Shown here: in pieces, positions 37,291 to 45,271 of the stretch
Position numbering within the stretch: the first letter of the stretch is position 1
How the letters are laid out: every line of letters starts with the position of its first letter
NCBI GenBank assembly: GCA_028688225.1
Contig: JAQTYQ010000018.1
Location: 1 to 64,000 of the forward strand
Direction: 5' to 3'
DNA from: Opitutaceae bacterium
GTDB taxonomy: Bacteria > Verrucomicrobiota > Verrucomicrobiia > Opitutales > Opitutaceae
DNA: 64,000 bases
Notes under the pieces: model-generated
Databases searched by the model: none
Told to the model about the DNA's origin: nothing
The model's input: the letters and a program-made list of their open reading frames with translations, nothing else
Program-made: the position numbers and the translations under genes

Positions 37291-38961
37291 CTATTTGTGC
37301 CGGCCGTGGCGGAAGATGTCCCAGATCACCCACAAGCCGAGCAGGGCGGAAAGCAGATAGCCGCTGATGCCAAGGAGCGGGTAACCAAAAAGGTGCGGGG
37401 GGATGCCGGTCGTGACAATCTGGGACGAGCCGATGATCAGCGCGCCGATGATGACGCCGAGGGCGATGCGGTTGCTGGCGGCCCGCAGGGCTTCATTCAG
37501 CCCTTCCAGGCCGCGATGCTGAAAGTTGACGGTCAGATCATCGTGCTCCAGGCGGCGCAGCAGGCGGTCAAGTTCGGTGGGCAGATCCCCGAGGCGGCTG
37601 AAGGCCGAGGCCAGCAGCGCACGCGTCTTGCCGAGCAGGGCCGTCGGGCTCCAGCGCTCGCGATGCAGCTCGCGCAGCACAGGCCGCGCGACCTGGCGCA
37701 GGTCGAAGGCCGGGTCGAGCGTACGGCCGACCTCCTCGATGGAGAGCACCGCCTTCGCCATCAGCGCATAGTCGCGCGACACGCTGATGCCGTTGCGGCC
37801 GAAGATCCCGATCAGCTTGAGGATGAGCAGGCCGATCTGCTCCTCGCCGGTGGCGAAGTTCAGGTTCTCGCGCAGGACGATGGTGATCTCCTTCTCCATC
37901 GTGCGATAGTCGGGCTTGGTGCCGGGCCCGGAGAGGCTCATGCCGATCTGCACGATCTGCTCGGCGTCGTGCGCGGCCGCGGCGATGAAAAGATCTGCCA
38001 GCGCGTGGCGCAGGCGGCGGGTGAGGTGGCCGGCGAGTCCCCAGTCGAGCAGGCAGAGGCGGCCGTCGGGCGTCACCAGCACGTTGCCGGCGTGCGGGTC
38101 GGCATGGAAGAAACCGGTGATCACGATCTGGTGCAGCAGCGAGGTGGCGCCGGCTTGCGCCAGCGCCTTGGCCTGTTCGGGCGTCGGCTGCGCCTGCTCG
38201 ACGCGGCAGCCGTCGGCGTATGCCATCACCAGCATGCGCCGGGTGGTAAGCTGGCCGATGACCTCGGGGGCGAAGACCTTGTCCGGAAAGGGGTTTTGGA
38301 CGTTGAAATACTGCTGGTTGCGGGCCTCGTGCCGGAAGTCGAGCTCCTGGATCAGGCCCGCGCGAATCTCCTCGACGATCGCCGGCAGGTCGAACGGCCG
38401 CAGCCGGACGATGTAGTGGTGGATCCGCGCGGCGAAGAAGGCGATGAGGTCGAGGTCGGCCTCGACCACCCGCTGCAAATCGGGCCGCTGGAGCTTGACC
38501 GCGACTTCGCGGCCGCCGGCCTTGAGACGGGCGCGATAGACCTGCGCGAGCGAGGCGGAGGCGACGGGGGTTTCGTTGAACTCGCTGAAGACCTCGGCGG
38601 GATCGCACTCCAGCTCCTCCCGCACGACCTTTTGCATGTCGGAGAAGGGCAGGGGCTGCACGGCATCCTGCAGCTTCTGCAACTCGAAGACCAGCGGCTG
38701 TGGGACGCGGTCCGGCCGCATGCTGAGCAACTGGCAGAACTTCACAAACGTCGGACCGAGTTCCTCGGCGGCGAGGCGGATGCGCTCAAACGTGCTGCGA
38801 CGTTCCCTGGGCGTGGGGACGAAACGCTGCCACCATGCACCGGGCGTTTCGATCTGCTCAATGATCTCGGCGAAGCCGTGCCGGACGAGCACAATGGCAA
38901 TTTCCTTGGCCCGCACGGCGTTGGCCAGCAGGTCAAAAGGCTTGAGGGAGACGCCCGACAT
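37291..38961 (-). CDS. ABC1/UbiB/AarF-family atypical kinase
   Basis: UbiB-family ATPases support quinone biosynthesis and membrane lipid handling. The 556-residue protein shows the A-rich loop PVASASLAQVYRARL, the lysine in VAVKLQRPDL, ELDFRHEARN, HADPHAGNVL, and the metal motif LLDWGLAG, with two C-terminal transmembrane helices (IALGVIIGALIIGSSQIV; LGISGYLLSALLGLWVIW). The hallmark KxGQ motif appears as KFCQ (residues 74-77), with Cys replacing the conserved Gly. The phasin-like gene lies just upstream on the same strand. Confidence 0.88.
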   Translation of the reverse strand: MSGVSLKPFDLLANAVRAKEIAIVLVRHGFAEIIEQIETPGAWWQRFVPTPRERRSTFERIRLAAEELGPTFVKFCQLLSMRPDRVPQPLVFELQKLQDAVQPLPFSDMQKVVREELECDPAEVFSEFNETPVASASLAQVYRARLKAGGREVAVKLQRPDLQRVVEADLDLIAFFAARIHHYIVRLRPFDLPAIVEEIRAGLIQELDFRHEARNQQYFNVQNPFPDKVFAPEVIGQLTTRRMLVMAYADGCRVEQAQPTPEQAKALAQAGATSLLHQIVITGFFHADPHAGNVLVTPDGRLCLLDWGLAGHLTRRLRHALADLFIAAAAHDAEQIVQIGMSLSGPGTKPDYRTMEKEITIVLRENLNFATGEEQIGLLILKLIGIFGRNGISVSRDYALMAKAVLSIEEVGRTLDPAFDLRQVARPVLRELHRERWSPTALLGKTRALLASAFSRLGDLPTELDRLLRRLEHDDLTVNFQHRGLEGLNEALRAASNRIALGVIIGALIIGSSQIVTTGIPPHLFGYPLLGISGYLLSALLGLWVIWDIFRHGRHK

Positions 38962-38982
38962 GGCGGTGAGCGGGGCGGCGGG

Positions 38983-39300
38983 TCAGGCGTCGGGGCCCGG
39001 GCCACGCGCGGCAATGGTCCGCTCGAGTTTTTTGACCCGGGCTTCCAGGGCTTCGATGCGCGCCTTGTGCGTCAGGTCGGCCTTTTCCGCAAACTCCTTG
39101 AACCTGGCGGCCAGCTCCGCGCTCATCGTCTCGAACTCCTTGCGGCCCTGCTCCGCGATCTTCTCGGCCATGATGCGCGCGTCGCCGGCCGAAACCTTGC
39201 CCTGGCGGATGTAATCCTGCAGGGCCGATTCGACCTTTTCCTTCGTGATGATGGTTGCACCCACGCCTGCCAGCAGAGTCTTTTTGATAAGATCGATCAT
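38983..39300 (-). CDS. phasin-like / PHA-regulator-like small helical protein
   Basis: The 105-residue protein begins MIDLIKKTLLAGVGATIITK, followed by long charged helices (KFAEKADLT-like; ARIEALEARVKKLERTIAA), the pattern of PhaF/phasin-type accessory proteins that pair with UbiB-like kinases. ATG 39300 is preferred over 39339, whose extra codons are Pro-rich and non-conserved in character. It lies 21 bp upstream of the UbiB-like gene, forming a two-gene unit. Confidence 0.7.
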   Translation of the reverse strand: MIDLIKKTLLAGVGATIITKEKVESALQDYIRQGKVSAGDARIMAEKIAEQGRKEFETMSAELAARFKEFAEKADLTHKARIEALEARVKKLERTIAARGPGPDA

Positions 39301-39431
39301 AAGGAGGCGGATGCTAGCGGCGGGAGGAAGCCCGGGCAAACCCGAAAGGGGGGGCCAGAAGCCGGGCGCTTCCGGCCTGGGCGTTGGCGAAGCGCGTGGT
39401 CTTTTCCGGCTTCACCCTCACCATTCAATCC

Positions 39432-39577
39432 AACCGCGAATGAACGCGAAGTGGCGCGAATGAAAGCAAGCTGGGACAGACTGATTGAACGACTCACAGA
39501 AAGGTAGCCTGCACCCGCACGCTCCGAAATAGCTCTGGCGATTCTGAACTTCGTGTTGCTTTGCGACCTTCGCGGTT
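39432..39577. repeat. inverted AACCGCGAA-type repeat element
   Basis: The left side (39432-39462) has AACCGCGAATGAACGCGAAG and a further CGCGAATG unit. The right side (39549-39577) ends CTTCGCGGTT, its inverse. Built like the element at 2141-2213, with a related unit (CGCGAA in place of CACGGAT). Confidence 0.55.
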
Positions 39578-39590
39578 TCTCACGGCACGG

Positions 39591-40517
39591 TTACGGCGGC
39601 CCGGCCGTGTCCCCATTGACTTCCCCGGCCGCCGCCAGATCGGCGACCGCGGCGCGGAGCACCTTGAGGAACGATTCAGCCCCCTGGGTCTGGTAGCGTT
39701 GCAGATGACGGACGATCACCACCTCGCGCGTGGGCATGCGTCCGGTCAGTTCCCGGTAGACCAGTGTTTTTTTGTCCTCCGGTCTCCGGGCGATGCGCGG
39801 CAGGATGGAGATGCCGAGGTCGAGGGCGACCAACGCCTTGACCGTGGCGACCTGGGAGCAGCGATGGCCGAGGCGCGGAACGAAATCGTGGTCACCGCAA
39901 AAGCGTTCGATCTCCATGGAAAGCGTGCTGGAGTGGCCCAGGAGCACAAAGCTTTCGTCCGCCAGATCGCGTGCGGTGATGGCGGGCTTTGTCGCCAGCG
40001 GGTGACTCCGGCTCACGACCAGGAGCAGAGGCTCGGTAAAAAGGACTTCGATGGCGACGCGAGGATCCTTCACCGGCTGCGGCACAACCACCAGGTCCAG
40101 ATCGCCATCGATGACTTCTCGGACCAGGTCCGGCCGGAAGTCCTCATGGGTGTGAACCAAGAGATGGGGGTATAGGTTCCGGCAGCGTTCGAGGACCGGC
40201 GGCAGCAGGTACGGGGCAAGGGTAGGCACCGTGCCGACCTTGATGCGTCGCTCCAAGGTCGGGCTGTCCTTCAGCTCCTTTGAGGCATCTTCTACTTCGA
40301 GGAGAATATGGCGGGCACGCTCCAGGAAGACCTGACCAGCCTCAGTAGGGACGGCTCGACGGCCAAGACGGTGGAATAGCTTGTGGCCAAGTTCACGCTC
40401 AAGGTTTATTATCTGTTGGCTGAGAGATGGTTGAGATACGTTGCAACGCTCTGAAGCCCGGGTAAAATTTCCGGCATCAGCGGCGGCAATAAAGTAGCGG
40501 AGCTGGTGGAGTTCCAT
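39591..40517 (-). CDS. LysR-type transcriptional regulator, OxyR-like
   Basis: The 308-residue LTTR has an N-terminal winged helix (MELHQLRYFIAAADAGNFTR; SQPSLSQQIINLERELG) and a type-2 periplasmic-binding-like effector domain. The overall wording and the adjacent operator fit OxyR, the peroxide sensor. However, where E. coli OxyR has GHC (Cys199), this protein has GHS. It retains Cys207, aligning with the resolving Cys208, and adds Cys220. Redox chemistry may thus differ, or sensing may be of another kind. It is transcribed away from a small membrane-protein gene. Operator half-sites overlap its own start codon, so autoregulation is likely. Confidence 0.82.
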   Translation of the reverse strand: MELHQLRYFIAAADAGNFTRASERCNVSQPSLSQQIINLERELGHKLFHRLGRRAVPTEAGQVFLERARHILLEVEDASKELKDSPTLERRIKVGTVPTLAPYLLPPVLERCRNLYPHLLVHTHEDFRPDLVREVIDGDLDLVVVPQPVKDPRVAIEVLFTEPLLLVVSRSHPLATKPAITARDLADESFVLLGHSSTLSMEIERFCGDHDFVPRLGHRCSQVATVKALVALDLGISILPRIARRPEDKKTLVYRELTGRMPTREVVIVRHLQRYQTQGAESFLKVLRAAVADLAAAGEVNGDTAGPP

Positions 40518-40552
40518 AGGTAATAACTATGGAATGGATAGAAGCATGCTAC
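40516..40552. promoter_or_regulatory. tandem OxyR-type operator (ATAG-N7-CTAT twice)
   Basis: ATAGGTAATAACTAT (40516-40530) fits the OxyR consensus ATAGntnnnanCTAT. After exactly seven bases comes ATAGAAGCATGCTAC (40538-40552), a weaker second unit. The 15-7-15 spacing places four half-sites one helical turn apart, as needed for an OxyR tetramer. The site overlaps the regulator's start codon and abuts the -35 region of the divergent gene. Confidence 0.75.
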
Positions 40553-40580
40553 TTTTATTATCGCAAGCTTAGGCTATACT
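40553..40580 (+). promoter_or_regulatory. activator-dependent promoter of the small membrane-protein gene
   Basis: A good -10 hexamer, TATACT (40575-40580), has only a poor -35 (TTTTAT near 40553-40558). The -35 touches the operator, which is the class of arrangement seen at OxyR-activated promoters. Transcription would begin near 40587. Confidence 0.55.
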
Positions 40581-40627
40581 GTGGGCGGTTCCAAAAGGGA
40601 CCATGAACCTGAAATAGAAAGTTAACC

Positions 40628-40825
40628 ATGAACCAAGATAGACTGATGAAATTCGTTCCTGCGGGCGTCGTGCTTGCGGCAGCGGTTTTCCTCGGCATTG
40701 CCCAGGCAAAGGTGGAGAGCTTTGACAAGATCTACGCCTTCGTCGGGTATGGCGCGGTAATCGCGCTGCTGGCCCTGACGGCTGTCGACTACCGCAGGAA
40801 ACTGCGGATTCAAGGCAACCGTTAA
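40628..40825 (+). CDS. 65-residue membrane protein under the OxyR-like operator
   Basis: A small protein with two hydrophobic segments (FVPAGVVLAAAVFLGIAQA, about 9-27; YAFVGYGAVIALLALTAVDY, about 36-55) and a basic tail (RRKLRIQGNR). The first segment could be a signal peptide ending AQA. No family is recognised. It is monocistronic between the OxyR-like promoter and a strong hairpin terminator, so it is the only evident target of the divergent regulator. Confidence 0.7.
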   Translation: MNQDRLMKFVPAGVVLAAAVFLGIAQAKVESFDKIYAFVGYGAVIALLALTAVDYRRKLRIQGNR

Positions 40826-40855
40826 GCCACCGGTTCGTTGAATCAGCAAACAAAG

Positions 40856-40883
40856 GAGGCCGGAACCGCAAGGTTCCGGCCTC
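40856..40883 (+). terminator. hairpin terminator after the 65-residue protein gene
   Basis: A perfect 12-bp stem GAGGCCGGAACC / GGTTCCGGCCTC with a GCAA tetraloop is followed by TCTAATTT. The stable tetraloop is notable and the T-run is weak. It lies between convergent genes. Confidence 0.75.
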
Positions 40884-40929
40884 TCTAATTTCAAGTGACC
40901 GCGGGCGCGGGTCCGGGGTGACTTCCAAG

Positions 40930-41463
40930 CTACATCACCGGGGGCGCGTTTTCCCCCGGGTTCGCCGGCTTGCGTTTCAAAAAGGCGGATAGAACCAGGG
41001 CCATCACCAGGCCGAACAGCGGCGAAAAGACGGTCACGAAGGCTGCCTGCATCGCCGGTTTGTAGATCAGCCGGATGGCTTTCTCCGCGGTTTCCATCTG
41101 GCTGTCGCCCAGGCCGGCAGCGAGCCATTGCTGCCGGGCCATGTCGATGACGTAGTCGGCGAAGTTCGGATTGATGAACGTGAGATGGACATAGGTGTAG
41201 ATGGCCCCGATGAGCCCCCCATAGAGGGCGATCAGGGCGCCGGTGCCCACGCCCTTGCCATAGCTGAGCGACTTGTCCGCTGCCTCCTCCCGCGCGGCCC
41301 GGATGCCGAGCCCCATCACCGCGATCATCGCGACCAGGGGCAGCACGCCAAACCATTTACCCTGCATCATCTTTTCGGTTTGATAACCGAGGAAGTAGCC
41401 GATGAGCGTGAGCACGATGTTGCTCAGCGCGAGCATGAGTCCGTAAAAGAACGTGGTGTTCAT
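40930..41463 (-). CDS. DUF4199 family membrane protein
   Basis: The 177-residue protein has four membrane segments (TFFYGLMLALSNIVLTLIGYF; WFGVLPLVAMIAVMGLGIRA; GVGTGALIALYGGLIGAIYT; AAFVTVFSPLFGLVMALVL). This fits DUF4199, including the cytoplasmic REEAADKSLSYGKG and the periplasmic NPNFADYVIDMARQQW regions. ATG 41463 starts directly at the first helix; the longer start at 41508 adds unrelated residues. Function unknown. Confidence 0.7.
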   Translation of the reverse strand: MNTTFFYGLMLALSNIVLTLIGYFLGYQTEKMMQGKWFGVLPLVAMIAVMGLGIRAAREEAADKSLSYGKGVGTGALIALYGGLIGAIYTYVHLTFINPNFADYVIDMARQQWLAAGLGDSQMETAEKAIRLIYKPAMQAAFVTVFSPLFGLVMALVLSAFLKRKPANPGENAPPVM

Positions 41464-41550
41464 GGCACCGTTCCGAATACAGCCCGCGCGGTCCCGTGAC
41501 AATGACACAGTGACCGGCGGCTTCGGCGGCGGAGCAATGGCCTTGGTCCG

Positions 41551-41838
41551 CTATTTCGGGGGAATCTTGAGTCTGACCAAGGTCGCACCCCAGCCGCCGC
41601 TGGTTTCGTCCCCGAGGCGGAAGGATGCCACGAGCTGCGACCGGCGCAACCGGGCATGGACGGTCTCGCGCAGCGTGCCGGTCCCCTTGCCATGAACGAT
41701 GCGCACCTCGACCAGTCCGCGCTCCCGGCAGGCGGCGAGGTATTCCTCGATCAGGCTGGCGGCTTCCGCGGGCCGGAAAGTATGCAAATCCAGTTCACCG
41801 GTAATCGGGATGCGGACAGGTTGGAAATCGTCGGTCAT
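41551..41838 (-). CDS. Smr-domain protein
   Basis: The 95-residue protein is essentially a lone Smr domain, the nuclease-like module at the MutS2 C terminus. It shows LDLHTFRPAEA (LDLH motif) and VRIVHGKGTGTLR (HGKGxG motif), then WGATLVRL. Lone Smr proteins cleave RNA or branched DNA in several bacteria. The gene is in a minus-strand run with tatA and the epimerase. Confidence 0.85.
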   Translation of the reverse strand: MTDDFQPVRIPITGELDLHTFRPAEAASLIEEYLAACRERGLVEVRIVHGKGTGTLRETVHARLRRSQLVASFRLGDETSGGWGATLVRLKIPPK

Positions 41839-41905
41839 GGCAAAGATGCCCCAGGCAACCGGCGTTCTACCGTACAGTGGAACGCAGCCTGCCGGCGGTC
41901 ATCCT

Positions 41906-42232
41906 TCAGGGATAGGTGAAGGGCTGTTCCCCGGGTGGTGGTGGCGGTGGCGGCCCGCCGGAGGAGGCGGGGGGAGGGATTTTGGTCGTGCTCTCCTTCC
42001 CGCATGGTGACGCGGGCTTGGGCGGCGGTGGGGGCGGCGCTTCGATGGCCCGTTTCAGTTCTTCCTCAAGGCCGCTGGTGGCCTTCTTGAATTCGCGGAT
42101 CGATTTGCCCAGCCCGCGCGCCAGCTCGGGCATCCGCTTGCTGCCGAAGAGCAGCAGCGTGACCAGCATGATCATCAGGAGCTCCGTGCCCCCGACATCG
42201 AGGAACGCCAGGCTGGGAAGCATCGGGCGCAT
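41906..42232 (-). CDS. tatA: Sec-independent translocase subunit TatA/TatE-type
   Basis: A 108-residue membrane component of the twin-arginine export pathway. It has one N-terminal helix (GGTELLMIMLVTLLLFG), the FGSKRMPELARGLGKSIREF amphipathic region that defines the family, and an unusual poly-Pro tail (APPPPPPKP; SGGPPPPPPPGEQP). Start is ATG 42232 or 42223; 42232 lies five bases after the epimerase stop, suggesting coupling. No tatC is in the window. Confidence 0.87.
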   Translation of the reverse strand: MRPMLPSLAFLDVGGTELLMIMLVTLLLFGSKRMPELARGLGKSIREFKKATSGLEEELKRAIEAPPPPPPKPASPCGKESTTKIPPPASSGGPPPPPPPGEQPFTYP

Positions 42233-42237
42233 GGCGG

Positions 42238-43161
42238 TTATTTCAGGCTGACTTCGACGAGGAACGTCTGGGTTTCGCTCGGCGCGACGTGGGAGAGGCC
42301 GGTCGTGTGCTCGGGCGCATTGGCAGGCCCCATCCACGGCTCCACACAGTAGAAGGGCGCGCCGTCGTCCTGCGTCCAGGTGACCACGACCGCCGCCTTG
42401 GAAGGCACGCGATCGGGACCGAGGCGCAGGGTGATCTTGTCCTCGCCGCCGCGCTCGCCAAAGACGATCGCGTTGCTCTTGAGGTTGGTGTGAAAAACGT
42501 CGAGGAGGTCCTTGTTGGCGAGGGACTCTTCGGGCGCCAGTCGGGGGCCGATGTGCAGCTGGCCGCGCTCGAGATCCTGCCGCAGGGTGGCCCGGGACGG
42601 AATGCGGATAAAATAGTCCGCCCGCGTGCGGCCCTCGCGCCACGGGACGGTGAAGTAGAAGTGGTGGCCCGCGCTCCAGGGAATGGGGCGCGCGTCCAGG
42701 TTGCGCAACTTGAGCTCCACGAACAGCGACAACGGCTCGAAGCGATAGCTGACGGTGAATTCGTAGTCGTAGGGATAGGCGGCGCGCGCCTCCTCTCCCG
42801 GCTGGAATTGGGCGGTGAAGCCGCGTTCGTCGAGGCGGGTGACTTGGAAGTCGCCCTGCCGGGCCAGGCCGTGCATCGGCATCGGCCGGCGGACGGCGTT
42901 GTCGTCCCGCCAGAAATGAATGTCCCCGTGATCAAAGGTACGGCCGCAGAAGGGGAAGAGAATGGGGTTGCCGCCGCGGACCCTGGCGATGCCGTCGAGG
43001 GCCGGCAGTTCCGGCCAGTAAATGACGTCGCGCACGCTGCCGTCGCCGAGGGTGAGATGCCAGTTCATGAGGCGCGCGCCTTTTTCGGGCAACGCGAGAA
43101 AGGTGGAGGGGCCGACCTGCCAGCGGGTCAAGGTATGCCCAAGATAGGGGATCTTTTCCAT
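42238..43161 (-). CDS. aldose 1-epimerase family protein
   Basis: A galactose-mutarotase-fold protein of 307 residues that interconverts sugar anomers. It shows NPILFPFCGR (substrate-loop motif), PMHGLARQGDF with the conserved His, WSAGHHFYFTVPW with the second His, and a late WTQDDGAPFYCVEPWMGP where the catalytic Glu is expected. It belongs to the YeaD/LacX-like side rather than classical GalM. ATG 43161 is used because upstream codons are non-homologous in character. Confidence 0.8.
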   Translation of the reverse strand: MEKIPYLGHTLTRWQVGPSTFLALPEKGARLMNWHLTLGDGSVRDVIYWPELPALDGIARVRGGNPILFPFCGRTFDHGDIHFWRDDNAVRRPMPMHGLARQGDFQVTRLDERGFTAQFQPGEEARAAYPYDYEFTVSYRFEPLSLFVELKLRNLDARPIPWSAGHHFYFTVPWREGRTRADYFIRIPSRATLRQDLERGQLHIGPRLAPEESLANKDLLDVFHTNLKSNAIVFGERGGEDKITLRLGPDRVPSKAAVVVTWTQDDGAPFYCVEPWMGPANAPEHTTGLSHVAPSETQTFLVEVSLK

Positions 43162-43319
43162 GTGCCGGGAATATGTAGCGCATGACACCGGTGCCGACAA
43201 AGACTTTTTCGCGGGGCCGGGGCCGCGGTTCATGACAAACAAAGGCGCGGTGTGTAACGCCGGGCCCCATCGGGGCGCTTGCGTCGGGGCTGGATGCTTG
43301 CCAGTGTCGCCACAAATCC

Positions 43320-44807
43320 ATGTCGCGGAGATTCCTTCAATGCTGGCTGCTCTGGCTGGTGGCCGGGCTGATCACCCTGGCGGAAGAAGCGCCCCCCGCC
43401 ACCCCGCCGGCGCCGCCAGGGGGCAGGGAGCAGCCGGCGGTGACCGCGGCCGGGAGGGAAAAGCCGGCGAAAAAAATCACGGTTTATGTCCTGCCCGTGC
43501 GTGAACAGATCGCCCAGCCGGTGCTCTATATTCTGCGGCGGGGCCTCAAGGCGGCCATCGAGAGCAGGGCCGACGTGGTGGTGCTGGACATGAAAACGCC
43601 CGGCGGGGCGCTGGACGTGACCTTCGAGATCATGGGGGACATCGGAAAATTTCCGGGTCAGACGATCACCTTCGTGAATGACGAGGCGGTTTCGGCCGGC
43701 GCCTTCATCTCCGCCACCACCGGAGAAATCTGGTTTGCCCCCGACGGGGTCATCGGGGCGGCGGCGCCGGTGGCCATGACGGGCCAGGATATCGACGAAA
43801 CGATGAAGCTGAAGATCGTCAGCTACCTGAAGGCCCGCGTGCGCGCGATTTCCGAGGGCAAGGGCTATCGCGGCCAGGTGATCTCGGCGATGATCGACAA
43901 GGATTATGAGCTGAAGATCGGCGACACGGTCATCAAGCCGAAAGGAGAACTGCTTTCCCTCACGGCGAGCGAGGCGTCGAAGACCTATGGGGACCCGCCC
44001 CAGCCGCTGCTCGCGGCGGGGGTGGCGCAGGACATCGATGATCTGCTGCGGCAGAAGTTCGGCCCGGACGGCTATACGATCGTCCAGTTCAACGTCACGT
44101 GGTCGGAGCAGCTGGCCGTCTGGCTCAACGCCATCGCACCGGTGCTCATGGGCCTCGGCGTGCTCTGCCTCTTTATTGAATTCAAGACGCCGGGCTTTGG
44201 CTTTTTCGGGATCGCGGGCATCGTGTTGCTCGCGGTTGTGTTCCTCGGACATTATGTGGCGGGCTTTTCCGGACACGAGCCGATGATCCTTTTTGCCCTC
44301 GGGCTGCTGCTGCTGGCCGTGGAGGTGTTCTTTTTCCCGGGCGTGGCGGTCCTGGCTGTGGGCGGGATCGCGCTCATGCTCGGTTCGCTCGTCTGGTCGA
44401 TGGCCGACATCTGGCCCAACGAGCCTCCGACCATCGCGACTTCCGGGGATCTTTTTCTCCAGCCGCTCATCAACCTTGGCACGGGCCTCGCGCTGGCGCT
44501 GGTGCTGGGCGTGCTGCTCGCGCGCTTCCTGCCCAAGGGCTGGCTGTGGGACCGGATGGTGCTGCAGGCGGCGGTCGGGACCGCCGCCCAGGTGGCCGGT
44601 GCAGCGCCGGACGGGGCGGCGCAGGCCGCCACGCTGGTCGGACGGCAGGGCAGGGTGACCACGCCCTTGCGCCCGGCCGGGGAGGTGGAGATTGACGGGC
44701 GCCGCTATCAAGCCCAGCTTGAACTCGGCTCCGCCGGGGCCGGCACGACGGTGGTCGTGATCGGGCGCACGGATTTTGGACTCAAAGTGGAGAAACTTTC
44801 CTCATGA
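43320..44807 (+). CDS. NfeD-family membrane serine protease (ClpP-class)
   Basis: The 495-residue membrane protease has a signal-like N terminus (CWLLWLVAGLITLAEE), a ClpP-like protease domain (about 50-245) with DMKTPGGALDVT and the nucleophile segment EAVSAGAFISATT, and GVIGAAAPV. Four transmembrane helices (about 262-410) follow, then a C-terminal OB-like NfeD domain (VGRQGRVTTPLRPAGEVEI). Such proteins cleave stomatin-type partners; a flotillin is encoded two genes downstream in the same operon. Overlaps the next gene by ATGA. Confidence 0.88.
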   Translation: MSRRFLQCWLLWLVAGLITLAEEAPPATPPAPPGGREQPAVTAAGREKPAKKITVYVLPVREQIAQPVLYILRRGLKAAIESRADVVVLDMKTPGGALDVTFEIMGDIGKFPGQTITFVNDEAVSAGAFISATTGEIWFAPDGVIGAAAPVAMTGQDIDETMKLKIVSYLKARVRAISEGKGYRGQVISAMIDKDYELKIGDTVIKPKGELLSLTASEASKTYGDPPQPLLAAGVAQDIDDLLRQKFGPDGYTIVQFNVTWSEQLAVWLNAIAPVLMGLGVLCLFIEFKTPGFGFFGIAGIVLLAVVFLGHYVAGFSGHEPMILFALGLLLLAVEVFFFPGVAVLAVGGIALMLGSLVWSMADIWPNEPPTIATSGDLFLQPLINLGTGLALALVLGVLLARFLPKGWLWDRMVLQAAVGTAAQVAGAAPDGAAQAATLVGRQGRVTTPLRPAGEVEIDGRRYQAQLELGSAGAGTTVVVIGRTDFGLKVEKLSS

Positions 44808-45271
44808 CCGCGATCCTGCTGCTTTTCTTGCTCGGCACGGTGCTGCTGGTCTTCGAGGTCTTCATGCCCGGCTCCATCCTCGGCATCCTCGGGGGGGTGG
44901 CGATGCTGGGGGGCTGCGTGGTGGCCTTTGTGGATTATGGGGCGGGCGGCGGCAGCTTGGCCGTTCTGGCCGGCCTCGCGATCCTCGGTCTGGCCCTCTA
45001 CGCCGAGTTCGGCCTCCTGCCCAGGACGCGGCTCGGGAAACGTTTTTTCCTCCACGATTCGATCGGTGCGACCAGCCAGCCGCCGCTGGCGGAGGCGGGC
45101 GCCGTGGTGGGCAAGCTGTGTGAAGCGGCCACCACGCTGGCCCCGACGGGCTACGTGCTGCTCGATGGCCGGCGTTACGAGGCTTTCTCCCAGAGCGGAC
45201 ACGTCGCCAGGGGCACCACCCTCCAGGTCGTCGCCGTGGACAACTTCCGTCTAACCGTCACCAAACCATGA
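44804..45271 (+). CDS. NfeD-like membrane protein, short form
   Basis: The 155 residues hold two to three hydrophobic helices ([58 protein letters not shown]) and a C-terminal OB-fold NfeD domain ([23 protein letters not shown]). It lacks the protease domain. It is the usual short NfeD found directly before floA, and its gene overlaps both neighbours by four bases. Confidence 0.87.
   Translation: MTAILLLFLLGTVLLVFEVFMPGSILGILGGVAMLGGCVVAFVDYGAGGGSLAVLAGLAILGLALYAEFGLLPRTRLGKRFFLHDSIGATSQPPLAEAGAVVGKLCEAATTLAPTGYVLLDGRRYEAFSQSGHVARGTTLQVVAVDNFRLTVTKP

Noticed and set aside
37297-39507. 736-codon plus-strand frame opposite the UbiB-like gene
   Set aside because: Antisense to a well-supported kinase gene; no domains.
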